DNA of 64,000 bases from Actinacidiphila paucisporea (GCF_900142575.1 NZ_FRBI01000021.1:1459-65458); one strand, 5' to 3'. Positions 46,714 to 55,523 are shown, numbered from the stretch's first letter. The notes: generated by a model from the letters alone, not told the origin. Numbers and translations are program-made.

Positions 46714-46861
46714 GACGCCTCCAGAGGACGGTCGGAATCATCCCGAGTCTTCCGGAATCCGGCGGGCGGGCGGGGCCGACAGGCCGTGCGGTCCGGGGGC
46801 GCGCGGACGCGCCGGGCAGGACTCCCACCGGACGCGGTCGGCGGTCCGGTGAGAGCCCTGC

Positions 46862-47305
46862 TCAGTTCTGGTTGAAGAAGCCGTCGCCGCCGCGGCGGTC
46901 GTCGGCGTTGAGCACCGAGTAGTCGGCGGGGGTCAGCAGGAAGACCCGGGTCGCGACCCGCTCGATGGACCCGCGCAGGCCGAAGGTGAGGCCCGCGGCG
47001 AAGTCGACCACGCGCTTGGCGTCCGCCGACTCCATCCCGGTGAGGTTGACGATGACCGGCACGCCGTCGCGGAACAGCTCGCCGATGCCGCGTGCGTCCC
47101 GGAAGCCGTCAGGGGTGACGGTGGCGATCCGCCGGCCCTGCTCCTGCGCGGACTCGGTGGCGACCCGCACCCGCGGATCGGTCACCCAGGTCTCGGCACG
47201 CTCGGAGCCCTCGCCGTAGTCGGCGTACTCCTCGTCGTAATAACCCTCGCCACCATTGTCGTCGACGAGGCCCAACCAGGCACTCGCCCGTCGAACCGAT
47301 CCCAT
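46862..47305 (-). CDS. SepF paralogue (SflA-like cell-division protein)
   Basis: The 147-residue protein has the SepF layout. A short acidic linker ([16 protein letters not shown]) is followed by a C-terminal domain with [40 protein letters not shown] and [15 protein letters not shown]. SepF anchors FtsZ to the membrane. This gene is not in the dcw cluster, so it is a paralogue; I recall SCO1749 (SflA) at this position in S. coelicolor. The N-terminus lacks an obvious amphipathic helix of the main SepF type, only [18 protein letters not shown] 47305 has GGAGG about 5 nt upstream. Confidence 0.85.
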   Translation of the reverse strand: MGSVRRASAWLGLVDDNGGEGYYDEEYADYGEGSERAETWVTDPRVRVATESAQEQGRRIATVTPDGFRDARGIGELFRDGVPVIVNLTGMESADAKRVVDFAAGLTFGLRGSIERVATRVFLLTPADYSVLNADDRRGGDGFFNQN

Positions 47306-47409
47306 GGACGCCTCCTCTCTCACACGCGGTCAGTACCGTCCGTCCGCAAGTCCTATCGTCGTGCATGATGTGGATGACGCGCCAAGCGGATAGCCGCCAC
47401 TCAGGCGAG

Positions 47410-47449
47410 TTGTGACGGTACTGGCACACACGATAGTGGCGTACCGTCA
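47410..47449 (+). promoter_or_regulatory. Candidate promoter within an inverted repeat
   Basis: TGACGGTAC at 47413-47421 and GTACCGTCA at 47441-47449 form an inverted repeat that brackets a promoter-like pair, TTGTGA (47410-47415) and GATAGT (47432-47437) 16 bp apart. It could be an operator-promoter for the DUF5685 gene; the leader would be about 235 nt. Confidence 0.4.
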
Positions 47450-47471
47450 GCCCGCCGGAGGTGTAGGGAAG

Positions 47472-47585
47472 GTGACGATCCGATGGGAACGCATTTCACG
47501 TCCGGGTGACGACCAGGGCCGTACGGCCCTGCGCAGGCCGTCTGCCCAGCCGTGCAGGTTTCCATCATGCATTCCCGGACGATGA
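47472..47585 (+). CDS. Candidate 37-residue small ORF in the leader of the DUF5685 gene
   Basis: GTG 47472 opens a 37-codon frame beginning MTIRWERISRPGDDQGR and ending at TGA 47583. GGAGG at 47457-47461 is 10 nt upstream. No homologue is known to me, so it may be a regulatory leader peptide or chance. Confidence 0.3.
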   Translation: MTIRWERISRPGDDQGRTALRRPSAQPCRFPSCIPGR

Positions 47586-47679
47586 TCCGACAGGCGATAA
47601 CATGACTGGCTGTCGGTTGAACGAGTTCCGGCGTGACTCGCGGGAATTACGGGGCGCGCGGGGTCACCGGGGGGAATGC

Positions 47680-48909
47680 ATGTTCGGCATCATCAGGCCG
47701 TGCCGCCATCGAATGTCGCCGGGAATGGCCGCATCCTGGCTCGCACACCTGTGCGGATTGTGCCTCGCGCTGCGGGACGGGCACGGCCAGGTCGCGAGAA
47801 TCGCCACCAATTACGACGGCCTGGTCATCTCCGTCCTCGTCGAGGCGCAGACGGCCGCGACGGCGGACCTGCGCAGGACCGCGGGACCCTGCCCGCTGCG
47901 CGGCATGCGGACCGCACCGGTCGCCACCGGGGAGGGCGCGCGGCTGGCCGCGGCCGTGTCGCTGGTGCTCGCGTCGGCGAAGATGCGCGACCACGTCGAG
48001 GACCGGGACGGCGCCTACGGGCGGCGGCCGGTGGCCGCCGCGGCCCGCGGGGTGGCCCGCCGCTGGGACCGGGCGGGCGCCAGGACCGGCGGGGACCTCG
48101 GCTTCGACACCGCGGTGCTGCTCGACGCGGTCGGCAGACAGGGCGCGATCGAGGCGGCGGCCGGCCCCGGCACCGCGCTGCTGACCGTGACCGAGCCCAC
48201 CGAGACCGCGACCGCCGCGGCCTTCGCGCACACCGCCGTCCTGGCGGGCCGCCCGGCCAACAAGGCGCCGCTGGAGGAGGCGGGCCGGCTCTTCGGCCGG
48301 CTCGCCCACCTGCTGGACGCGGTCGAGGATCTCGCCGAGGACACCCGCTCCGGCGCCTGGAACCCGCTCACCGCGACCGGCACCGGCCGCACCGAGGCCC
48401 GCCGGCTCTGCGACGACGCGCTGCACGGCATACGACTGGCCCTGCGCGACACCGACTTCGCCGGCTCGGCATCGGGACGGCTGGCCCATGTGCTGCTGGT
48501 CCACGAACTGGGCCGCTCGGTGGACCGCGCCTTCGGCGCCGGCGGCTGTCCGCACGCGCCACAGCCGGGCGCCGCGGCAGAGGGCGGCGGCAACCCCTTC
48601 GGTGGGAACCCGTACGCGCCGGGCGCCCCCGGTCAGAGCCCCTACGCTCCCGGTGGCCCCGACCACGGCTTCCCCGGCGGCTTCCCGCCGCCCGAGCCGC
48701 CGCGCCCGCGCCGCGGACTGCTCGCCGGGTGCGCGGTCTTCGCAGGCCTGTGCTGCACCTGCCAGATGTGCTGCACCGAGCACGAGAACCCGTGGAGCAG
48801 GGAGCGCAAGGACCCCTGGTGCGACGACTGCGACTGCGACGGTTGCGACGGGTGCTGCGACTGCTGCAATTGCTGTGATGGGTGCGACGGGTGCGATTGC
48901 GGCTGCTGA
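47680..48909 (+). CDS. DUF5685 family protein with Cys/Asp-rich C-terminal tail
   Basis: The 409-residue protein begins MFGIIRPCRHRM and has a helical domain of about 290 residues with Cys-containing phrases (HLCGLCLALRDG, AGPCPLRGM) and AHTAVLAGRPANKAPLEEAG. A Gly/Pro/Tyr-rich linker (YAPGAPGQSPYAPGGPDHGF) leads to a hydrophobic segment (RGLLAGCAVFAGLCCTCQMC). The tail is made almost only of Cys, Asp and Gly, with many CxxC and CC pairs. The pattern suggests metal binding or dense disulfides. I recall DUF5685 from streptomycetes without a known role. ATG 47680 has a G-rich site before it; ATG 47602 would add 26 unconserved residues. Confidence 0.85.
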   Translation: MFGIIRPCRHRMSPGMAASWLAHLCGLCLALRDGHGQVARIATNYDGLVISVLVEAQTAATADLRRTAGPCPLRGMRTAPVATGEGARLAAAVSLVLASAKMRDHVEDRDGAYGRRPVAAAARGVARRWDRAGARTGGDLGFDTAVLLDAVGRQGAIEAAAGPGTALLTVTEPTETATAAAFAHTAVLAGRPANKAPLEEAGRLFGRLAHLLDAVEDLAEDTRSGAWNPLTATGTGRTEARRLCDDALHGIRLALRDTDFAGSASGRLAHVLLVHELGRSVDRAFGAGGCPHAPQPGAAAEGGGNPFGGNPYAPGAPGQSPYAPGGPDHGFPGGFPPPEPPRPRRGLLAGCAVFAGLCCTCQMCCTEHENPWSRERKDPWCDDCDCDGCDGCCDCCNCCDGCDGCDCGC

Positions 48910-49312
48910 AGCGAGCCGGAACCGGCTGGTCGAGCAGGGGCTAAGAGGGGTGTCACACCGTACGGGGGGCCCGAGGGAGGGGCGGGAAAAGGCGAAGCAT
49001 GCGTGTGTGAAGGCCGGACGATCCGTCGAGGCGGGTCAGCGACCGCAACACGAGGCCGACCACACCCGACCGAAGTCGATGTGGTCGCGGGTGACGAGCC
49101 GGCAGCTGCGCATACCCACAGTGCAGCAGCCGCCCCCGCGATCCGTCAACACAGGTGAGACGTGCTGTCCACGGGCTGGACATGCTTGACAGCGGGTGTC
49201 AGCAGCGGCTTAGCCTTCGGTGAAGCCCCTGGGGGCCCAGTCGCGTTGAGGGACGCGACGGCTGTGTGAAGGCACCACCCGTGCCACTTCCGCGTGTCGA
49301 CGGAGCCTTCGC
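48910..49312. other. 403-bp intergenic region before the LLM pair
   Basis: No strong gene is present. A 36-codon frame (ATG 49079, TGA 49187) begins MWSRVTSRQLRIPTVQQPPP and contains Cys-Cys near its end, but has no ribosome binding site. A promoter-like pair lies at 49186-49216. Confidence 0.35.
49186..49216 (+). promoter_or_regulatory. Candidate promoter of the LLM gene pair
   Basis: TTGACA at 49186-49191 matches the -35 consensus exactly, and TAGCCT at 49211-49216 is 19 bp downstream. The leader to ATG 49313 would be about 90 nt. Confidence 0.45.
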
Positions 49313-50323
49313 ATGCCTGCCCACTCGTATCCCTCCGCACCCGTCTTCAACCCCTCCTCGCCGCCCGGCCGACCCGGCCGCACCCTGCATCTGGCCGCCG
49401 CGATCGGCGGCGCCCCCGCCGGCCACGGGACGGCGTACTACCGGGACCTCGCCCGGCTCGCCGAGGGCGGCGGCCTGGACTTCGTCACGCTGGAGCTGGG
49501 GCCCGCGGACGGCGCCGGGCCGCTGGACGCGCTCGCGCTGCTCGCCGGGGTGGCGCCCGCCACCGGCAGGATCGGCGTCGTACCCGCCGTGTCCGCCGGC
49601 CGCGCCGAGTCCTTCGACGTCGCCGTGGCCGTGGCCACGCTGGACTGGGTCAGCCGCGGCCGGGCCGGCTGGCGGCTCGCGGTGCCGGGGCCGCCGGGCG
49701 GTCCGAGAAGACGCGGCCGGCAGCCGGAGCGGCCGCCCGCGGTGTGGCGGGCGGCCGGCGACACCGCGGCCGCGGTCACCGGGATGTGGCGCGGGCTGTC
49801 ACCGACCGCCCCGGTCACCGTGCTCGACGCGACCGAGCCCGCCGCCCGCGAGCTCGCCGCCCGGTACGCCGACGTCGCCGTCGTCCGCATGGCCCGGCCC
49901 GAGCGCGCCGGGCTGGCCAGGGCCGAACTCCACGGCCTCGCCGCCGAGGCGGGCCGCGACCCGGATCGGCTGCTGGTGCTCGCCGAGATGTCCGTGGACC
50001 TCGGCGGCGGCGAGATCGGCGCGGAACCCGGCGCCGAGATCGCGCTGCTGGCGGACCCCGCGGGCGGCGTGCTCTTCCGCGGCGGCCCGGTCGACCTGGC
50101 CGAGCTGATCGCGGACTGGCAGCGGCAGGGCGCGGTCGACGGCTTCCACGTCCGCCCGGTCCGGCCCGCGCGCGACCTGGAGCGCTTCGTCAACGGCACG
50201 GCCGCGCTGCTCCAGCACCGCGGCCTCTTCCGCTCCTTCCACCCCGGGGCGACCCTGCGCGAACACCTCGGCCTGCACCGCCCGGCACGTCCCGCCGCCG
50301 CCGGCCGCGGGGTGCCGTCGTGA
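49313..50323 (+). CDS. Luciferase-like (LLM, NtaA/DszA subfamily) protein, shortened
   Basis: The 336-residue protein starts RTLHLAAAIGGAPAGHGTAY and ALLAGVAPATGRIGVVPAVS, and ends FVNGTAALLQHRGLFRSFHP then TLREHLGLHR. These are the two ends of NtaA/SnaA/DszA-type flavin monooxygenases, which are normally 430 or more residues. The middle, which holds much of the flavin pocket, is replaced by a short RAGWRLAVPGPPGGPRRRGR stretch. It may be inactive alone or act as a subunit. ATG 49313 follows GGAG at 49302-49305. It is coupled to the next paralogue by a 4-bp overlap. Confidence 0.75.
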   Translation: MPAHSYPSAPVFNPSSPPGRPGRTLHLAAAIGGAPAGHGTAYYRDLARLAEGGGLDFVTLELGPADGAGPLDALALLAGVAPATGRIGVVPAVSAGRAESFDVAVAVATLDWVSRGRAGWRLAVPGPPGGPRRRGRQPERPPAVWRAAGDTAAAVTGMWRGLSPTAPVTVLDATEPAARELAARYADVAVVRMARPERAGLARAELHGLAAEAGRDPDRLLVLAEMSVDLGGGEIGAEPGAEIALLADPAGGVLFRGGPVDLAELIADWQRQGAVDGFHVRPVRPARDLERFVNGTAALLQHRGLFRSFHPGATLREHLGLHRPARPAAAGRGVPS

Positions 50324-51123
50324 CCGCCGGCCCGGCCCCCGGCGCCGTACGCCAGCTGCACTTGGCCGTCCAACTGCTGGGCGCCGGGGGAGAGGCGGGG
50401 CCGCGACCCGACTTCGACACCTGCGCCGCGCTGGCCAAGGCCGCGGAACGCGGCCTGTTCGACTTCCTGCTGCTCACCGGCGGCGCCCGGACCGGTGGCG
50501 TCCGGCCTGCCGCATCGGCCGCGTACGACACCGGGACCTCTGCCGACGGATGGGCGGGGCCGGAGCGCTGGGGTCCGGAACCGGTCACCGTGCTGCACGC
50601 GCTGGCCGCGGTCACCAGCAGGATCGGCCTGGCCGTGGCGGTCCCGGCGGGCGCCGGCGGTGAACCGTACGACCTGGCCCGCAGGATCGCCGCACTCGAC
50701 CGGGTCAGCGGCGGGCGTGCGGGCGGTCCGCCCGGGCGGTATGGCGAAGCGGCGGGTCCGCAAGGGCGGCCGGTCACGCTGGACTTCGGCGGTAAGGGCG
50801 AGGTGCTGATCACCGGGCCCGGCGGGCTCGCGTCCGGCGTCCGGCGCGGCGCCCGGCGGATGCGGGTGCTGTCCCGCTTCGAGCTGGCCGCGGGCGCCGC
50901 CGCCACCGCGGCGGCGGCACGCGACCTCGCCGACCGCCTGCACGCGCAGGTGCAGAGCGCCGCGACGGACGGCTTCGTCCTGCACCCCGACCCGGCGGCC
51001 GCGGGCCGCGGCCTGGACGCGTTCGTCGACCGGGTGGTGCCGCTGCTCCAGCAGCACGGGTCGCTGCGGACGGCGTACACGGGGACCACGCTGCGGGACC
51101 ACCTGGGGCTGCCCAGGTCCTAG
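50320..51123 (+). CDS. Second luciferase-like protein, shortened, coupled paralogue
   Basis: The 267-residue protein has RQLHLAVQLLGAGGEAGPRP, then EPVTVLHALAAVTSRIGLAV and YDLARRIAALDRVSGGRAG, as in the N-terminal third of NtaA-type monooxygenases. It ends FVDRVVPLLQQHGSLRTAYT then TTLRDHLGLPRS, as in their C-terminus. The internal 150 or so residues are missing at about the same place as in the previous protein. GTG 50320 overlaps the previous stop (GTGA). The pair may be a heterodimer like LuxAB; reading frames are intact, so this is not simple decay. Confidence 0.72.
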   Translation: MTAGPAPGAVRQLHLAVQLLGAGGEAGPRPDFDTCAALAKAAERGLFDFLLLTGGARTGGVRPAASAAYDTGTSADGWAGPERWGPEPVTVLHALAAVTSRIGLAVAVPAGAGGEPYDLARRIAALDRVSGGRAGGPPGRYGEAAGPQGRPVTLDFGGKGEVLITGPGGLASGVRRGARRMRVLSRFELAAGAAATAAAARDLADRLHAQVQSAATDGFVLHPDPAAAGRGLDAFVDRVVPLLQQHGSLRTAYTGTTLRDHLGLPRS

Positions 51124-51151
51124 GGAGGGCGAGGGGGCGCTGCCGGCAGGC

Positions 51152-51374
51152 GTGCGCTCCCTCGACCGGGCCGCGCAGGACGCCGAGCAGGTCACCTTCC
51201 TCGGCAGCGGCTGGACCTACGGGCGGAGTTCCTGGCCGCCACCGCCACCGCCGTCGACGTCCTCACCGTGGCCGCAAATAACCCGGTCCCGCCCGCGATC
51301 GCGTGGCCGCCGAGGTGGAGCGGCGCCTCCTGCACGTGCTGAACCTCGACGAGTCGGCTCCCGCCGTGCCGTAG
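51152..51374 (+). pseudogene. Frameshifted fragment of an unrecognised gene
   Basis: Three short pieces in different frames look protein-like: SLDRAAQDAEQVTFLGSGWT, then RAEFLAATATAVDVLTVAAN, then RVAAEVERRLLHVLNLDESA ending at TAG 51372. They lie in series and would join with frameshifts, so this looks like a decayed C-terminal region. The parent family is not recognised. Confidence 0.35.
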
Positions 51375-51432
51375 CCGTGCCGCGAAAGCCCTCCGCCCCC
51401 ACCCGGAGCGCGTCCCGACGGGACGCGGGGTG

Positions 51433-51915
51433 TCATCGCTCGACGAGCCATTCGACGTCGACGACCGACGCCGGCAGGGGCGCACCGTCGCGGTCGACCA
51501 GCCGCGCGGCGGCGACCTCGGCCGGCTCGGGCAGTGCGGCGAGGTTCCAGGTGCCGAAGGGCAGCAGCGGCAGGTCGAGGGCGTGATGCCACTGCCCGTC
51601 GGGAGTGTCGCGTACTTCCACCTTGGCGCCGCGCAGCCGCTCCAGCCGCGCGAGCGAATCGCCGGACCACACGCCGTTGGTCTCGTAGGGAGTCACCCAG
51701 CCGCCCTGGGACGGTGACGGGCGGAAGCGGACGTCGGTGAGCACGAGCGGATCGGCGAGGCCCACGACCGCTCCGCGGTCGGCGACCCGGGTGGCGCCGC
51801 GCCCGCCGCCGAGCGGTGAGTGGCCGATCTCGTCGACCAGGTCCAGGAACTCGTCGACGCTCCGCTGCCGCGCGCCGCCCCACAACCGGTCGGCGAGCAC
51901 CTGCCGGGTCCGCAC
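51433..51915 (-). pseudogene. C-terminal remnant of an unrecognised gene
   Basis: The 160-residue minus-strand frame reads well (RTRQVLADRLWGGARQRSVD, FRPSPSQGGWVTPYETNGVW, PLLPFGTWNLAALPEPAEV), and protein-like sequence continues upstream as YFEWYSV without a start. It breaks at about 51940, where an unrelated gene fragment begins on the other strand. GTG 51915 has no ribosome binding site. I do not recognise the family; it could still be expressed. Confidence 0.45.
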
Positions 51916-51938
51916 CGAGTACCACTCGAAGTACGACC

Positions 51939-52184
51939 CACAACGACCTCGCGACGAGCCTCGACACCGTGATCGACCAGGGCATCCGGCAGAGCTACCG
52001 GCTGGCCGACGACACCGGTCCCGAGGACGGTCCGCTGCCGGCGCGGCGGCGCCTCATCGACGCGATCCGCGAGCGGGACGCGGCGCTGGCGGAGCGCGCC
52101 ATGCAGGAACTGATCAGGACGGGCCACGGCGTCGCCGTCACCCATCGCCACAGTGCCCATGCCGACCCGGCCCGAACCGGCTGA
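51939..52184 (+). pseudogene. C-terminal fragment of a GntR/FadR-type regulator
   Basis: From about 51942 the frame reads NDLATSLDTVIDQGIRQSYR and RRRLIDAIRERDAALAERAM, ending QELIRTGHG. That is the last helices of an FCD ligand-binding domain. No DNA-binding part or start is present, so it is a 5'-truncated remnant. Confidence 0.5.
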
Positions 52185-52232
52185 TCGGTCCGGGCGCCGG
52201 CCGGTCGAGCGACGAGGGGAGCCTGCGCGGCC

Positions 52233-53096
52233 ATGTGGACGCAGATACCGGAGGCGGACCTGCTGAGCGCCGGCCGCTTCGAGGAGCACCCCGGCTACAC
52301 CGTCTACCGCGAGCGCGGCGCGCGGAACTGGATGGCCAGCCTCACCGTCTCGGGGACCGCCGAGTACGTCTCCGGCGGGCGCCTCCTCACCACCGGCCCG
52401 GGCGACCTGGTCGTCATCACCCCCGGCGCGCCCCAGCATTACCGGGCCTCCGGGGACGCCCCCTGGGGCTACTGGTGGACCCACTTCCAGCCCCGCCCCA
52501 GCTGGTTCGACTGGCTGCGCAGGCCCGAGTTCGCCGCCGGCCTCAGCGTCGCACGGCTGGGGCCAGGGGAGGGGCTGCGTCGCGCGGACGCGGCCTTCGC
52601 CCGCGTGCACCGCAACGCGATGTCCGCCACCGTCGACGCCCCGCAGGGCCGCGTGCCCGTCGACCGCGGGCCGCGGCACGGCGCCTACGCCACCGAACTC
52701 GCCCTCAACGGCATCGAGGAGCTGCTGCTGATGGCCGCCGCCGAGCACGAGTCGCGCGCCGCGGCCGGGCCGGACCCGCGGGTGCGGCAGGTGCTGGACC
52801 TGATCGCCGCGGACCCCGCGGCGCCGCTCAGCGTCGACGAGCTGGCGCGGGGGGTCGCGCTCTCCCCGTCCCGGCTCGCCCACCTCTTCCGCGCCGAGAC
52901 CGGCGACTCCATCGGCAACGTGGTGCTGGCCGCCCGGCTGCGGCGGGCCGCGACCCTGCTGGAGTCCACCGGACTGCCGGTCGGCCGGATCGGCGCCGAG
53001 GTCGGTTTCGCCTCGCCCTACCACTTCAGCCGCCAGTTCCGGCAGCGCTTCGGTGTGCCGCCGACGGCCTACCGGGCCGACCACGGGCGCGGATGA
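52233..53096 (+). CDS. AraC-family transcriptional regulator
   Basis: The 287-residue regulator has an N-terminal cupin-like ligand domain (ARNWMASLTVSGTAEYVSGG, PGDLVVITPGAPQHYRASGD) similar to AraC itself. Two C-terminal HTHs follow: VDELARGVALSPSRLAHLFR and VGRIGAEVGFASPYHFSRQF, ending FGVPPTAYR. Sugar sensing is likely. The target may have been among the decayed genes upstream (inference). ATG 52233 has GGGGAG at 52214-52219, somewhat far at 13 nt. Confidence 0.88.
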   Translation: MWTQIPEADLLSAGRFEEHPGYTVYRERGARNWMASLTVSGTAEYVSGGRLLTTGPGDLVVITPGAPQHYRASGDAPWGYWWTHFQPRPSWFDWLRRPEFAAGLSVARLGPGEGLRRADAAFARVHRNAMSATVDAPQGRVPVDRGPRHGAYATELALNGIEELLLMAAAEHESRAAAGPDPRVRQVLDLIAADPAAPLSVDELARGVALSPSRLAHLFRAETGDSIGNVVLAARLRRAATLLESTGLPVGRIGAEVGFASPYHFSRQFRQRFGVPPTAYRADHGRG

Positions 53097-53303
53097 CCCC
53101 GTCGGTGCCGGGTTCCGGCAGCCGGGCGACGCGATCCCCGACAGCCGGTGGCGTACGGCCCGACTCCCCCTCCCCGCAGCAGTTTCCGGCAAAACCGCGA
53201 CCCGTCCCTGCATGGCCGTTCCGGCCGGCCGCTGCATAGCCTTCCCCCGCGTACTACCCGCCGCTGCCGTCTCGCGGCCTCGTCGACCCCTGGGGGAGAC
53301 CCA

Positions 53304-55145
53304 GTGCATCCGCAGACCCACTCCGTTCCGCGCCGTTCCGTCCTCGCCGCCGGGGCGGCTGCCGCCGTCACCGCCACCGTCGGCACCGCCGCGCGAGCCA
53401 CGCCCGCCGCAGCCGACGCCCCGTCGACCAACGGCTACGTCGACGTCCAACTCGTCAACATCACCGACCTGCACGGCTACATCGCCCCGCCCAGCCCGAG
53501 CGAGGGCGGGACGATACCCGACCCGGCGGGCGGCCCGCCGATCGTCACCGGGGGCGCCGCATACCTCGCCACCCACCTCAAGCGGATCAGGGAGAGCCAC
53601 GCCAACTCCCTGTTCTTCTCCGCCGGCGACAACTTCTCCGGATGGGCGTACTACGCCGACACCCAGAACAACGAGCCCACCATCGAGGTCCTCAACGCGA
53701 TGGGCCTGCAGTTCTCCTCGCTGGGCAACCACGAGCTGGACAAGGGCATGGACTTCACCATGAACCACATGGTGCACGGCAAGGACTACCCCTTCGACGC
53801 GCCCTACTCGAGTCTCCCGTTGTCCACCGGCCGCCGCTTCAAGGGCGCCGACTGGACCTACTACAGCGGCAACGTGGTGCGCCGCGCGGACGGCAGCCGG
53901 CTGCTGCCGTCCTGGAACATCGAGTACGTGCAGGGCCCCGGCGGGCGCCGGCTCCCCATCGGGTTCATCCACATGACGGTCGAGGGCTGCGTCGAGGGTC
54001 CCGGCTTCAACTGCTCCTACCAGCCCACCCTCCTGACCACCGACCTCGTCGAGAGCGCGAACCGGTCCGCCGCCGAACTCAAGGCGCGCGGTGTCAACGC
54101 GCTGGTCGTCGTCATGCACGAGGGCGGCTACGCGGGCGGCGACTACAACTCCGGCAGCAGCCCCACCGGGCCCGCCTTCGAGCTGGCGGCCAAGGCCGAC
54201 CCCGACATCGGGGTGATCGTCACCGGCCACTGGCACTGCCGCTTCAACATGATGATCAACGACCCCGACGGGGTGCCCCGCCCGGTCGTCGAGGCCGGCT
54301 ACTACGGCCAGCTCGTCAGCGAGATCACCATCAAGCTGGACGCGCGGTCGGGCAGGATCGTCCGCGAGCTGACGACGTCCACCAACCACGCCGTCACCCG
54401 CGACGTCCCCCAGGACGCCGAGATCGCCGACATCGTGGGCTACTGGACCGGCCGGTCCACCGCGCAGGACGCCACCCCCATCGCCCGCCAGACAGGCGAC
54501 CTCACCCGCGCCGCGAACGCCTCCGGGGAGTCCACGCTCGGCAACCTGGTCGCCGACTTCCTGGTCTGGGAGTCCACCCAGTACGCCGAGAAGGACGCCG
54601 CCCGCGCCCCCCGCCCCGCCGACCTCGCCGTCCTCCCGAGCAAACCCCCCAAGGCGCGCTCCGCTCTCGGCGGCGACCTGCCCTACGCCAAGGGCAGTGC
54701 GACCGGCGACGCCGACGGAGTGATCCTCTTCGGCGAGGCCTGGAAGGCGTACGGCTTCGACAGCCCCAACATGTCCGCGACCTACACCGGAGCGGCCATC
54801 CACGAGGCGCTTGAGCAGCAGTGGCAGACAACCCCCAACGGCAGCGTGGGCTTCTACCCGCTCGCGGTGTCCGACGAGGTCCGGTACGTCTACGACACCT
54901 CGCAACCCGTGGGCTCCCGGGTCGACCCGGCGAAGGTCACCATCAAGGGGGAGCCGCTCGACCTGAACGGCAGCTACCGGCTGGCGACCAACGCCTACAC
55001 GATGCTCGCCTACGACGGCTACGACGCGCTGACCACGTACACCGACCCGGTGCGTCACACCCTCGACCACGAGGGCTTCGTCCGCTACCTGCGCGCCAAG
55101 AAGACCGTGACCCCGCCGCCCCTGGGCAGGGCCGCACCGGCTTAG
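53304..55145 (+). CDS. Secreted bifunctional metallophosphatase/5'-nucleotidase (Tat substrate)
   Basis: The 613-residue protein has a Tat signal (VPRRSVLAAGAAAAVTATVG then an Ala-rich region). Its calcineurin-like domain carries NITDLHGYI, SAGDNFSGW, SLGNHELDKG, VVVMHEGGY and VTGHWHCRF. A C-terminal 5'-nucleotidase domain includes NASGESTLGNLVADFLVWES and YTGAAIHEALEQQW. It would hydrolyse extracellular nucleotides for phosphate and nucleoside scavenging. GTG 53304 follows GGGGGAG at 53292-53298. The Asp and His metal ligands look complete. Confidence 0.9.
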   Translation: MHPQTHSVPRRSVLAAGAAAAVTATVGTAARATPAAADAPSTNGYVDVQLVNITDLHGYIAPPSPSEGGTIPDPAGGPPIVTGGAAYLATHLKRIRESHANSLFFSAGDNFSGWAYYADTQNNEPTIEVLNAMGLQFSSLGNHELDKGMDFTMNHMVHGKDYPFDAPYSSLPLSTGRRFKGADWTYYSGNVVRRADGSRLLPSWNIEYVQGPGGRRLPIGFIHMTVEGCVEGPGFNCSYQPTLLTTDLVESANRSAAELKARGVNALVVVMHEGGYAGGDYNSGSSPTGPAFELAAKADPDIGVIVTGHWHCRFNMMINDPDGVPRPVVEAGYYGQLVSEITIKLDARSGRIVRELTTSTNHAVTRDVPQDAEIADIVGYWTGRSTAQDATPIARQTGDLTRAANASGESTLGNLVADFLVWESTQYAEKDAARAPRPADLAVLPSKPPKARSALGGDLPYAKGSATGDADGVILFGEAWKAYGFDSPNMSATYTGAAIHEALEQQWQTTPNGSVGFYPLAVSDEVRYVYDTSQPVGSRVDPAKVTIKGEPLDLNGSYRLATNAYTMLAYDGYDALTTYTDPVRHTLDHEGFVRYLRAKKTVTPPPLGRAAPA

Positions 55146-55196
55146 TACTGCAACCACATCTGGGGTGACGATCAGCCTCGGCCGTCGTTGATGTGA

Positions 55197-55421
55197 CTGT
55201 GTGCTGATGAGCTGACGGTCGAGCAGGTTGAGTCGTGGCCGAAGGGGATGGCCGGGCTGCGTGCCCGGTTCACCCACCGTTTTGGCAGGGTCCGAACCGG
55301 TGCGGGCCCGAACCGGCGTCATATGCCGGTGCGCCCGGCGTGCTTGGGGCCGCCGGGGCGTATGTGTTTCCAGCAAGTTGCCGGTGCTCCGGCCCTCTTG
55401 TGTGTTCTCTGTGAGGCCTGA
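55197..55421 (+). pseudogene. IS701-like transposase N-terminal remnant
   Basis: From 55206 the frame reads DELTVEQVESWPKGMAGLRA then RFTHRFGR, similar to the N-terminus of IS701-family transposases. It then runs out of recognisable sequence and stops at 55419. There is no start codon and no catalytic part, so only a remnant remains. Terminal repeats could not be matched. Confidence 0.4.
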
Positions 55422-55523
55422 ATACTCCCATGAGTGCCCGTCAGGCTGATGTGGCGTTCGTTTATCGGTGCGCGCCTGACAGTACATCGACAAATTCCCC
55501 CTCCACCCCCGCAGGAGGAACGA

